Source: Anaerolineaceae bacterium
GTDB taxonomy: Bacteria; Chloroflexota; Anaerolineae; Aggregatilineales; Phototrophicaceae
Length of the DNA: 64,000 nucleotides
Reading direction: 5' to 3'
Assembly: GCA_016124855.1 (NCBI GenBank)
Contig: WGMX01000020.1
Location: 186,001-250,000, forward strand
Of this stretch, positions 1 to 7,984 are shown one piece after another. The notes under the pieces were generated by a model that had not been told where the DNA came from, did not search any database, and saw only the letters and a program-made list of their open reading frames with translations. The position numbers were made by a program, and so were the translations under genes. Each line of letters starts with the position of its first letter. Positions within the stretch are counted from its first letter, which is position 1.

Positions 1-443
1 CCATGCTGGTACAAAACCGTCAGCGCCGCTTACTGCTCATCAAAATTTGCGGGCTGGGGATTAATCTGGTGCTGCTGGCGGTGCTGCTGCCGCGTTTGGG
101 TGTGTTCGGCGCACCGGTAGCGTCCGTGTTTGCTGAAAGCAGCGTGTTTGTTTTGCTTCTTGTCAACTTCCGCGCTGTCGGTTGGGATATAAGCCGGATG
201 ATGCCGCGTGTGCTGCGATTGATTATGCTCGGCATCGCAACTGCTGGAGTCATGCTGCTGCTGCGTGATGTCAGTTGGCTTTTAGCCCTGATACTGGGAT
301 TAATCGTTTATCTGGTAGGGGTATTCGTTTTGCGGGTGCTGGCGGCTGACGATTGGGATTTGCTCTACCGTTTATCAGCGGCACTTCCCGGTGGCAAGTT
401 CTTGCTGCGTTATTGGAAGCGCGATGTCCACGTGAATTGGTGA
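1..443 (+). CDS. C-terminal part of a polysaccharide/lipid flippase (partial)
   Basis: The reading frame is open from the window edge and stops at 443, so only the last ~146 residues are present. They form four hydrophobic segments (about residues 12-30, 35-55, 68-86 and 90-110 of the visible part), with a short basic tail. The pattern of paired helices matches the C-terminal half of MOP-superfamily exporters (Wzx/MurJ-like), which flip lipid-linked sugars across the inner membrane. The assignment rests on helix layout and weak sequence resemblance only; another polytopic transporter is possible. A strong hairpin terminator follows 16 bases after the stop. Confidence 0.6.
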   Translation, partial: MLVQNRQRRLLLIKICGLGINLVLLAVLLPRLGVFGAPVASVFAESSVFVLLLVNFRAVGWDISRMMPRVLRLIMLGIATAGVMLLLRDVSWLLALILGLIVYLVGVFVLRVLAADDWDLLYRLSAALPGGKFLLRYWKRDVHVNW

Positions 444-458
444 GACAGTGGAGATGTG

Positions 459-495
459 CCAGCGATACATTTACTCGTATCGCTGGCGGGTTTTT
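459..495 (+). terminator. Intrinsic terminator after the flippase gene
   Basis: Arms 459-468 and 477-486 are a perfect 10-bp inverted repeat (CCAGCGATAC / GTATCGCTGG) with an 8-base loop, extendable by G458-C487, and are followed by GGG and five T. This is a textbook Rho-independent terminator for the plus-strand gene ending at 443. Confidence 0.9.
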
Positions 496-642
496 CTGAA
501 AGCAATTTTCAGTCAAAAAATAATTTTATTCGGACAGCGTTAGCAAAATAAGTTCGTGCTCGACTCAATATCAGCGAAGATGGCAGTGATGACTAATAAA
601 GTGTTGCTGCTTGCTGTCCTAGCCCTTGTACATCCCATTCAT

Positions 643-1017
643 TTAGGCCGCTTTTGGCATAAGTTGTCCGACCACATCGAGCAGACGTTCCGGCGTAAAT
701 GGCTTGGCAATAAAGGCCGAGCACCCGAAACTCTGTGCCAATTTCATCTCGACGCTGCCTGTACGCGCAGTTACGGCGACGATAGGCGGTGCATTAACCC
801 CACCAAGCTGCTTCTTGAGCGCCAAAATCAGATTGCGTCCATCAACATCCGGCAGATCGAAATCCATCAGGATCAAATCAGGCCGGTTTTGGCGGGCAAA
901 CTTGGCTCCATCCAAGCCACGAATGAAATGCTTAACCTCGAAACCTGATGTGGTTAATATATGGATAACCATATCAGCGTTTTGTTGGTTGTCTTCCACC
1001 AGCAATATATAGGACAT
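643..1017 (-). CDS. Single-domain response regulator (CheY-like receiver)
   Basis: A stand-alone receiver domain of 124 residues with no output domain. The acidic pair E8-D9, the phosphoacceptor D52 (in LMDFDLPD), T83 and K105 (in KPF) are all in place, so phosphorylation should work. It starts 12 bases after the stop of the sensor kinase encoded just upstream on the same strand, behind AGAGGT at good spacing, and is very likely its co-transcribed partner. Such proteins act through protein-protein contacts or as phosphate shuttles in the cytoplasm. The target cannot be read from the sequence. Confidence 0.92.
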   Translation of the reverse strand: MSYILLVEDNQQNADMVIHILTTSGFEVKHFIRGLDGAKFARQNRPDLILMDFDLPDVDGRNLILALKKQLGGVNAPPIVAVTARTGSVEMKLAQSFGCSAFIAKPFTPERLLDVVGQLMPKAA

Positions 1018-1029
1018 GATAACCTCTTT

Positions 1030-2886
1030 CTATACGTCAACTTTAACTTGTTTCAAGGCACGTAAAGCCTGTTCAACCTTATTCAGCAGCGCTTCCGGTG
1101 TAGCCGGTTTACGCAGGTAATAGCTCGGATACAATTCATCCTCTGGAATACGATTTTCATCGGCGGTGCAAACGACCACCGGAATGATGGCGGTTTCGCC
1201 ATTTTGCTTGAGCATTTGTAGGACATCCCAGCCGCTGATGTCGGGCAGATACACATCCAGAATGATGGCGGCAGGCAGTAAACCACTGGCTAGATCGAGT
1301 GCTTCTTCTCCGGTGTTGGTATCCACCACTACATAATTGGCCTGTTCCAGAATGGTGCGGAGCAGGCGGCGCGTATTCATGTCATCTTCGACCAGCAGGA
1401 TCATTTCCTGCTCGGAGTCAGTTGCGCTTTCGAACACTTGCATTTCAGAGTCGAGCCGAGGTGCTGCATTAACTTCGCCCGTAATCCGTTCCGCTGAAAT
1501 CGGAAGCGTCACGGTGAAGACACTGCCGCGTCCGACTTCACTGGTGACGGTCAAGTTACCACCGTGCATCAAGCTCAACTGCTTACTAATGTCCAAGCCT
1601 AAGCCTGTGCCGCCATATTTCTTATCGGTGTCATTTTCGGCCTGTTGGAAGCGGTCAAAAATAACAGCCAGCGCCGATTCGGGAATGCCGATGCCTGTGT
1701 CAGTCACAGAAATTTTCACACAATCGTCCTCAACACGGGCTGAAAGGGTAACGCTGCCGCTCTCGGTAAATTTGAGGGCGTTTGACATGAGGTTCAAAAT
1801 GATCTGGCGTACACGCATCGGGTCTGCCCAAATCTTGGGTAAATTCTCAGGGAAATCGGAGCGCAGTTGAACTGGCTTCCCTTTCAACAACCCGACAGAG
1901 GTTGCCATAACACCCCGAAAAAGTGACGGCAGTTCGGTTGCATCGCGGTGTAGTTCCAACTTACCGGCTTCGATCTTGCCCAAGTCCAGTACGTCGCTGA
2001 TGAGGCCCACCAGATAATGACCATTTTCTTCAATAAGCTGCACAAACGGTTTGTGGGCTTCGGAAAGGCTCTTGTTCTGGAACATCTTGGGCATGTTGAG
2101 CATCGAGTTTGAGTAACCGATGATGACGTTCAGCGGCGTACGCAGTTCATGGCTCATGTTCGAAAGGAAAGTGGACTTGGCTTTGCTGGCTTGTTCAGCC
2201 TGCTTCTGCGCTTCAGCCAACTGCTTGTTCACCATTTCAAGCTTGGAGCTGTAATGCTGCACTTCCAGATAGGCTTTTTGAAGCTGCTCGCTCTGGTCAT
2301 AGAACATTTCGGCGCGACGGTTGTCTTTACGTTGGTTGTCCAATGTCCAGCGAATGCGTTCGTCAGATTGAAAATTCTTCAGATAGAAGATGGCTGCAAG
2401 TGTACAGTAAAGCATGATGGGAATGACGGATGGCACAATGGACGGCCCAAAGCCAATGGAAAAACTGGCAAAAACGACTGCTGACAGAGATACCATTGTC
2501 GTTACAATCGACATTTCGCTGTATTCAAGCACGAGGCTGGCCACGGCAATCGGTAGAACCAGTAAGGCATAAATGGTAGCGTTCGGCCCGACATAGGCCA
2601 ATTGCAATGCTACAGAAAAGGTTAAGCCGGTAATGAAGACATAACCGGCTGAATCGACACGTTTGGATTTGAGGATGAGGTAACTCAGTATTGTGCAAAC
2701 GAAAAGAACAAGAAATCCTTTTGGCTGCAGCCCCATTGTGCCAGCCGGATTAAATTGGCTGAATGAGACATAGAGCAGTAGGGACACGATGCTTGATATA
2801 AGGAGAATAACATTTAGAGCATCACCACGCTCGTCGCGAAGGTCTTCACTCAAATCGCCCGGAAGAACTGATTGTGTAGACTTCAT
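1030..2886 (-). CDS. Membrane-bound hybrid sensor histidine kinase with C-terminal receiver
   Basis: 618 residues. The N-terminus has about six hydrophobic segments (residues 25-180) with short loops and no recognisable extracellular sensor, then a coiled coil (about 190-235), a HisKA domain with the phosphorylated H246 in MSHELRTPL, an HATPase_c domain with N, G1 (DTGIGIP) and G2 (GGTGLGL) boxes, and a receiver domain with D544 in LDVYLPD. The layout suggests a phosphorelay from H246 to D544 and possibly on to the single-domain regulator encoded 12 bases downstream. The membrane part may itself sense the signal. No PAS or GAF domain is visible. Confidence 0.93.
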   Translation of the reverse strand: MKSTQSVLPGDLSEDLRDERGDALNVILLISSIVSLLLYVSFSQFNPAGTMGLQPKGFLVLFVCTILSYLILKSKRVDSAGYVFITGLTFSVALQLAYVGPNATIYALLVLPIAVASLVLEYSEMSIVTTMVSLSAVVFASFSIGFGPSIVPSVIPIMLYCTLAAIFYLKNFQSDERIRWTLDNQRKDNRRAEMFYDQSEQLQKAYLEVQHYSSKLEMVNKQLAEAQKQAEQASKAKSTFLSNMSHELRTPLNVIIGYSNSMLNMPKMFQNKSLSEAHKPFVQLIEENGHYLVGLISDVLDLGKIEAGKLELHRDATELPSLFRGVMATSVGLLKGKPVQLRSDFPENLPKIWADPMRVRQIILNLMSNALKFTESGSVTLSARVEDDCVKISVTDTGIGIPESALAVIFDRFQQAENDTDKKYGGTGLGLDISKQLSLMHGGNLTVTSEVGRGSVFTVTLPISAERITGEVNAAPRLDSEMQVFESATDSEQEMILLVEDDMNTRRLLRTILEQANYVVVDTNTGEEALDLASGLLPAAIILDVYLPDISGWDVLQMLKQNGETAIIPVVVCTADENRIPEDELYPSYYLRKPATPEALLNKVEQALRALKQVKVDV

Positions 2887-3511
2887 AATTCAATCTGATC
2901 CTCTGATAGGTAGTTAATGAAATCATAACGTTACAAATCTGGCAGAAATAATTGAGGAATTCAAAGTTTGTAAATTTTTAATTGTAGAGCGTGAATTGGC
3001 GCAAATTTACTGAAAATTTCACAAATTTGACTACGTTTGTGAAAAAATTAACGCAAATTTGTCCAAAATCGGCTTATTTATCTATATTTTCTGTTTTTTT
3101 ATAACGATTTACATTATTGGCTGCTGCTGCAAAACGGGTCAGATTACGACCTAGAAGAATAAAGAAGAGGCATTGATAAGTGGAGGTATTTATTAAACGT
3201 GAAAACAGTGATCGAATGCACGGGGTTCAAACTGGCTCAGGCGTTTCTCTCAATACGCTGATAAACGCTTCCTTAATATAGGTGCGGCTGATAGGTATTG
3301 AGTCATTGAGAGCATTAAGGTCTGTGCGGTGTGAAAACCACGCGTATTCCCCACAGCTAACCCTTATCATTTTCGAGTAATCGCGCTGATTGACTTGCAA
3401 GTTTTATTCTGTTATCCTACTATCTGTGAAATGGTGCGAATGTCCCCCATTGTTTCGGCGTTTTTCATCTTTCCCACATCTGATAAACCACAGTAAGAAA
3501 TGTAGAAGACA
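2887..3511. promoter_or_regulatory. Divergent intergenic region between kinase and helicase, with inverted repeat
   Basis: This 625-base AT-rich stretch has no credible gene. It separates the minus-strand kinase (start 2886) from the plus-strand helicase (start 3512). At 3017-3044 there is a perfect 9-bp inverted repeat, TTTCACAAA and TTTGTGAAA, separated by 10 bases, about 130 bases upstream of the kinase start. The octamer GCAAATTT flanks it as a direct repeat at 3001 and 3053. This looks like a binding site for a dimeric regulator of the kinase operon; the regulator is unknown. The helicase promoter is at the right end (separate entry). Confidence 0.5.
3390..3418 (+). promoter_or_regulatory. 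Sigma-70-type promoter of the helicase gene
   Basis: TTGACT (3390-3395), a 17-base spacer and TATCCT (3413-3418) fit the housekeeping promoter consensus. The predicted transcript starts near 3425 and leaves an ~87-base leader before the ATG at 3512. Long leaders are common for cold-induced DEAD-box helicase genes; that regulation is an inference here. Confidence 0.65.
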
Positions 3512-5278
3512 ATGCAATTCGACGATCTAAAGTTAATCGAACCCCTGCTGCGGGCTGTCCGCGCCGAGGGTTATACAACTCCTACCCCTATTCAAGAGCA
3601 GGCTATCCCCCATGTGCTGGAAGGCCGTGATTTGCTGGGTGTTGCCCAGACCGGCACAGGTAAGACAGCCGCTTTTGCGCTGCCTATCCTCCAACATCTG
3701 GCGCAAAAACCGCGTCAGGGGCATCACATCCGCGTGCTGGTGCTTGCGCCGACGCGGGAACTGGCCAGCCAAATTGGTGACAGCTTCCGTGCTTATGGGC
3801 GCAACACCGGCGTGAAACAAGTCACCATTTTTGGTGGCGTTGGTCAACAGCCGCAGGTTGACCGGCTTCGGAACGGCCCTGATGTGTTAGTGGCAGCTCC
3901 GGGGCGTTTGCTTGACCTGATGAACCAAGGTCATGTGCGGCTCGATAAGATTGAAGTGTTCGTACTCGATGAAGCTGACCGGATGCTCGACATGGGTTTT
4001 ATCCATGACGTGCGCCGGATTATCGCTGCACTGCCGAAGCAGCGGCAAACCCTGCTGTTTTCGGCGACCATGCCCGAAGAAATTCAAGATTTAGCACACA
4101 ACATTTTGATTGATCCGGTGAAGGTCGAAGTCACGCCGGTGGCTTCCACTGTTGAGAAAATTCAGCAGTCAATCTTTTTTGTAGAAAAGAAAGACAAGCC
4201 GGCGCTGCTGGAACATCTCTTGCAGGATAAAAACATCAGCCGCGTACTGGTGTTTACCCGTACTAAACACGGCGCAAATAAGGTTGTGCAGCGGCTTGGA
4301 ACGGCGCGCATCCACGCCGAGGCTATCCATGGCAACAAGTCACAGACAGCCCGTGAAGCGGCCCTCAAAAACTTTAAGTCAGGCCGGACGCGGGTGCTGG
4401 TTGCCACCGATATTGCCGCGCGTGGTTTGGATGTGGATGAAATCAGCCACATTATCAACTACGATTTGCCCAATGAACCGGAAACTTATGTACACCGTAT
4501 CGGTCGAACTGCCCGCGCCGGAGCATCGGGTATCGCATTTTCGTTTTGCGACACTGAAGAACGCGCTTTCCTGCGCGATATTGAGCGTTTGATTAAGCTG
4601 CATGTTCCGGTGGTCGAGGAGCATCCCTTCCAGTCCAGCTTACCGGCGCCCCAGCCAACCGACTTCAACCGTCGCGGTGGGCCACGCGTACAAGCGCCTC
4701 GCCCCCAGAACGGTGAACGTCAGCAGGGACAAGGCGGCGGGCGGTCACAGCGACAGCGTTCACGCAATGGTAATGGTCGCAATGAACAGCGTCCGCAGGC
4801 GGCTCAACCTACCCGCGAGAACCGTCCTCAGGGCGACCGGCGCAATAATCAAGCGCGTGATAACCGCTCACAAGGTGAACGTCCGAAGTTTGGAAACGGC
4901 AGTTTCAATCCGCAAAACGTCCACCCCCGCGAAGAAAACCCATCGGGCAGCCGCCAAAATGGAGACCGCCGCAATGACCAAGCGCGTGATAACCGTTCAC
5001 AGGGCAGCCGTCCTTATGGGCAGCGTCCGCAGGGTCAGCAGCCGAACAACGGCAGCTCCGGCGAACGACGCGGTGACTCACGGACTCAATACAATAGTGG
5101 GCGTCCACAGCGCGATAATGCTCAACCTTCGGATGCTCCTGCTGTACCCGCGACTCCGGTGCGTCGTAAGCGTCCTTTGCCACCGCCGGATCAACGTGAG
5201 CAGCCCGTGTTGACCGACCGTTTTGGTAATCCACTGCCGATGAAACCCAAACCAGTCACAACCCCGACTGAAGAATAG
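3512..5278 (+). CDS. DEAD-box ATP-dependent RNA helicase with long basic disordered tail
   Basis: 588 residues. The helicase core (about 1-370) shows the Q motif (PTPIQEQAI), Walker A AQTGTGKT at 45-52, PTRELA, DEAD at 153-156, SAT at 184-186, and [10 protein letters not shown] at 328-337, so ATP binding and RNA unwinding should be intact. It belongs to the RhlE/DeaD/CshA group that remodels rRNA and mRNA. From about residue 385 to the end the protein is low-complexity and rich in Arg, Gln, Asn, Gly and Pro, a likely RNA-binding tail; two near-identical blocks repeat in it ([14 protein letters not shown]). A promoter with a long leader precedes it and a terminator follows. Confidence 0.95.
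   Translation: MQFDDLKLIEPLLRAVRAEGYTTPTPIQEQAIPHVLEGRDLLGVAQTGTGKTAAFALPILQHLAQKPRQGHHIRVLVLAPTRELASQIGDSFRAYGRNTGVKQVTIFGGVGQQPQVDRLRNGPDVLVAAPGRLLDLMNQGHVRLDKIEVFVLDEADRMLDMGFIHDVRRIIAALPKQRQTLLFSATMPEEIQDLAHNILIDPVKVEVTPVASTVEKIQQSIFFVEKKDKPALLEHLLQDKNISRVLVFTRTKHGANKVVQRLGTARIHAEAIHGNKSQTAREAALKNFKSGRTRVLVATDIAARGLDVDEISHIINYDLPNEPETYVHRIGRTARAGASGIAFSFCDTEERAFLRDIERLIKLHVPVVEEHPFQSSLPAPQPTDFNRRGGPRVQAPRPQNGERQQGQGGGRSQRQRSRNGNGRNEQRPQAAQPTRENRPQGDRRNNQARDNRSQGERPKFGNGSFNPQNVHPREENPSGSRQNGDRRNDQARDNRSQGSRPYGQRPQGQQPNNGSSGERRGDSRTQYNSGRPQRDNAQPSDAPAVPATPVRRKRPLPPPDQREQPVLTDRFGNPLPMKPKPVTTPTEE
4832..5014 (+). repeat. Intragenic duplicated block in the helicase tail
   Basis: The segments at about 4832-4885 and 4961-5014 encode nearly the same peptide ([16 protein letters not shown], then E/S and RP). 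The DNA differs mostly at third positions, so the duplication is not recent, or the peptide is under selection. The repeats lie in the disordered Arg/Asn/Gln-rich tail. Confidence 0.7.
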
Positions 5279-5306
5279 TCGTTAGTCTGTAGTCATTAGT
5301 CTTTAG

Positions 5307-5334
5307 AGAGCGTGGTGTAAACCGCGCTCTTTTT
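5307..5334 (+). terminator. Intrinsic terminator after the helicase gene
   Basis: Arms AGAGCGTGG (5307-5315) and CCGCGCTCT (5322-5330) pair over 9 bp with one G-U, and are followed by TTTT. It ends the helicase transcript just before the ribosome binding site of the next gene. Confidence 0.85.
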
Positions 5335-5356
5335 ACATCAGCTCAAAGGACGGTGA

Positions 5357-6364
5357 ATGATGCTACACCCCACAATTTTCACTACTCATCGCAGTCCGTT
5401 TCATCAAAAACGCGCCTTGGATGCTGCCCCGCCCGAACTCAGTGTGACGATGCTCACGCATACAGATTACGCCGACTTGCTGCCTTATTTAGCACAGGCC
5501 GAGTATCTTATCTCCGAGCGTGTTGGGGTCATTGACGAAAAAATAATTAAAGCTGCCCCCAACCTCAAATTGATTTTGCGACTCGGTTCGATGTACGACG
5601 ACATTGATCTGGTCGCTGCCCGACAGGCAGGGGTAATCGTCTGCAAATGGCCTGATGCGGGTGCTGCTGCGGTTGCCGAGCATAGTGTCATGCAAATCTT
5701 GGCGCTCATCAAAAGGCTGCGAGAAGTAGAAACCGCTGCGCTCGAAGCCAGCCCGCGTTGGGGTGAGAGCCGCCGCACCGATGAGAATACTTTTTCCTAT
5801 AACTGGTCGAAACGCCAGCAGATTGGTACCCTTCATAGTCAAACAGTGGGTATCCTCGGCTTCGGCGAGATTGGTTCTGAGCTGACTCGACGACTCAATG
5901 GATGGGGCTGCAAGATGCTCTATTACAAGCGCACTCGCTTACCCGAACGGGCGGAAGGCGATCTTGGCCTGACGTATGTACAGCCGAATGAACTGCGTGA
6001 GGAAAGTGACATTCTGGTCAATTTGCTTCCGTATAGTACCCAAACCCTCAATATGATTGATGCAACTTGGCTCGAAGGCATGAAATCCGGCGCGAAAGTG
6101 GTTAGCTGCGGCAGTGGTGGCACGATTGACGAGCAAGCACTGGCTGATGCAGTTCGTTCGGGTCACATTGCCGGAGCTGCACTAGACAGCTATGCCTATG
6201 AACCGCTGAAGGCTGATAACCCTTTAGTCCAGTTGGCACGAACGGGCGCGAACATCTTACTTACGCCACACACTGCTGCCGGAAATGGACATCCACGCAG
6301 CGTGGAATACACCAATATTCTGCGTCACCTACGGGGCGAATCCATCCTTTATAGAGTGATCTAA
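5357..6364 (+). CDS. D-isomer-specific 2-hydroxyacid dehydrogenase family protein, catalytic Arg replaced
   Basis: 335 residues with the fold of NAD-dependent D-2-hydroxyacid dehydrogenases (phosphoglycerate, lactate and glycerate types). The dinucleotide motif GFGEIG is at 168-173, the catalytic Glu is E282 (YEPL) and the catalytic His is H305 (PHTAAG). At the position of the substrate-binding Arg, normally in an N-x-x-R-G motif, the sequence reads SCGSGG and gives S253. Loss of this Arg, which holds the substrate carboxylate, suggests an altered substrate or a non-dehydrogenase role. The start has AAAGGACGG upstream; two adjacent ATG codons (5357, 5360) are possible. Confidence 0.85.
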   Translation: MMLHPTIFTTHRSPFHQKRALDAAPPELSVTMLTHTDYADLLPYLAQAEYLISERVGVIDEKIIKAAPNLKLILRLGSMYDDIDLVAARQAGVIVCKWPDAGAAAVAEHSVMQILALIKRLREVETAALEASPRWGESRRTDENTFSYNWSKRQQIGTLHSQTVGILGFGEIGSELTRRLNGWGCKMLYYKRTRLPERAEGDLGLTYVQPNELREESDILVNLLPYSTQTLNMIDATWLEGMKSGAKVVSCGSGGTIDEQALADAVRSGHIAGAALDSYAYEPLKADNPLVQLARTGANILLTPHTAAGNGHPRSVEYTNILRHLRGESILYRVI

Positions 6365-6766
6365 CCCCTATGATCTGAATTTCAAACCTGCGGAGTGGGT
6401 TGGCTAACGCATCTCTTACCTTCAAGGGGTAGAATAGATTGGAATTTGTCTGAAAATTAATCGAATGCCGGACGCGATAATGATGTTTAACAAAATAAGA
6501 CGGAGAAAGCACCCCCACCCTAACCCTCCCCCGCAAGCGATGGAGGGAATCAATACGGGAGGGTCACAGACCCTCCCCTACAGGGGTACTCCATATTAAA
6601 AAGTTAAACGGCACTATCGCGTCCCTACATTGATTCTCAAAATTGATATTTGCCCTATGTCGATAGGATGATTATGTAGGGACGGCGTACATGCTGTCCA
6701 CCACACTGAAAAACACGCCAATTTTTCAGGCAAGTTCTTATCACGTTTATCTATTCAGGCCATGAT
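6365..6766. other. Intergenic region with two repeat elements
   Basis: No gene is seen in these 400 bases. They contain a copy of the CCTCCCCCGCAAGCG hairpin repeat joined to a GGGAGGGTC-aca-GACCCTCCC palindrome (6511-6586), and a half-conserved related element with GTAGGGACGGC at about 6676-6700. Confidence 0.6.
6511..6586. repeat. Dispersed hairpin repeat, family A plus family B copy
   Basis: 6511-6552 is a family A element (C-rich run, CCGCAAGCGA, then GGAGGG). It is nearly identical over more than 30 bases to the copy at 61668-61712. It is followed directly by a family B palindrome with 9-bp arms (6557-6565 and 6569-6577) ending in CCCTA. Both are non-coding. Confidence 0.75.
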
Positions 6767-7825
6767 ATGACTCTTACCTTAGATACCCCTCCGGCACTGC
6801 TGGCTGACCGTTTTAAGACCCTACGATATGACGAGGACGAGAAAGCCGTTATCGTCCTTAACCGCCGTAAATATCCCTTCCAGACCGAGTTTGTCACCTT
6901 ACGGACAGTTGAGGAAGTGGCAAAATCGATTGAGGATATGACCGTTCAAGGTGGCCCACCATTAGCTTATGTCGCGGGTCTAGGCTTGGCGATGGCTGCC
7001 CGAGATCTGGATGCCTCTCCGACGCGGCAAGCCGTCTATCTTGAACAGGTGGCGAAACGTCTGTTAGCGACTCGCCCGACCGCTGATGATCTCAACCATA
7101 TTATCCCGGCAGCGTTGGATGTGGCGCATCAAGCCCTGAGAGATCAGCGTGATCCTTTCCGCGCAACGCTGGATTTTGTCAACAGCGAGATCGAACGGGG
7201 TAATGAGGTCAGCCGTAAGTGCGGTCAGTACGCGGCACGTTTGGTCAATGACGGTGACCAAATCCTGACGCACTGTATCGCTGGCGCGGCCTTGTGTTGG
7301 ATGCTGTGGACAGCCAAGCAGCAGGGCAAGCAAATCACGCTCATCGGCTGCGAGACACGGCCTTATTTTCAGGGCGCACGCCTAACCGCTGCCAGCGCAC
7401 AGGAAATGGGTATCCCCTTCAAACTGATTACCGATGGCATGAGCGCCCATTTGATGAGCGTGGGCAAGTTGGATAAGTTCATTTGCGCCGCCGACCGCAT
7501 TACGCTCGATGGATATATCACCAACAAGATTGGCACACTTCAACATGCTATCAGCGCCCATCACTTTGGCAAACCCTTCTATGTGCTGGGTTATGATGGG
7601 CCTGACCCCAAAACCAAAACCGGCGCGGATATTCCGATTGAGTGGCGGGATGCCGAAGAAATCTTTCATGCCCGTGGTGAAAATGGCTCGGTGCGAACGG
7701 CCATTCACGGTATCGAGGGTTACTACCCGGCCTTTGATGTCACACCGCCGCATCTCATCAGCGCCATTTGTACGGATAGGGGAATTTTCGCGCCGCACAA
7801 CGTCAGCGCTTATTTTGAAAGTTGA
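6767..7825 (+). CDS. mtnA: Methylthioribose-1-phosphate isomerase family protein (MtnA/eIF2B-like)
   Basis: 352 residues, the usual MtnA length. Recognisable family motifs are ETRPYFQGARLTA, the catalytic Cys C170 in LTHCIAGA and the catalytic Asp D243 in AADRIT, followed by NKIGT. MtnA converts 5-methylthioribose-1-phosphate to methylthioribulose-1-phosphate in methionine salvage. Two signature stretches differ from the norm: VQGGPP where VRGAPA is usual, and Ile after the catalytic Cys-containing HC where CN is usual. No other salvage gene is adjacent, so the substrate could be a different sugar phosphate (for example ribose-1,5-bisphosphate-like). The family call is firm, the exact substrate less so. 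Confidence 0.78.
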   Translation: MTLTLDTPPALLADRFKTLRYDEDEKAVIVLNRRKYPFQTEFVTLRTVEEVAKSIEDMTVQGGPPLAYVAGLGLAMAARDLDASPTRQAVYLEQVAKRLLATRPTADDLNHIIPAALDVAHQALRDQRDPFRATLDFVNSEIERGNEVSRKCGQYAARLVNDGDQILTHCIAGAALCWMLWTAKQQGKQITLIGCETRPYFQGARLTAASAQEMGIPFKLITDGMSAHLMSVGKLDKFICAADRITLDGYITNKIGTLQHAISAHHFGKPFYVLGYDGPDPKTKTGADIPIEWRDAEEIFHARGENGSVRTAIHGIEGYYPAFDVTPPHLISAICTDRGIFAPHNVSAYFES

Positions 7826-7984
7826 GAGGCAAATCAGTAACTATAACGCAGGAGAATCAGCACTCCAATACGCACACCCACCGCACACCTGACGCTCGTC
7901 ATGCGGGCTGCGCAGGTAGACAAAAATCCTCCTATAATAGAAATATATTCAAAAGGTGGTACACATCAGAAGGAGTGTGGGACG

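Noticed and set aside
556..948. Plus-strand 130-codon open frame opposite the response regulator
   Set aside because: It is antisense to a receiver domain with all its catalytic residues and encodes no recognisable protein.
4602..5213. Plus-strand 203-codon frame in the helicase tail
   Set aside because: It is a frame shadow of the low-complexity tail; the in-frame helicase continues through it with a clear repeated peptide.
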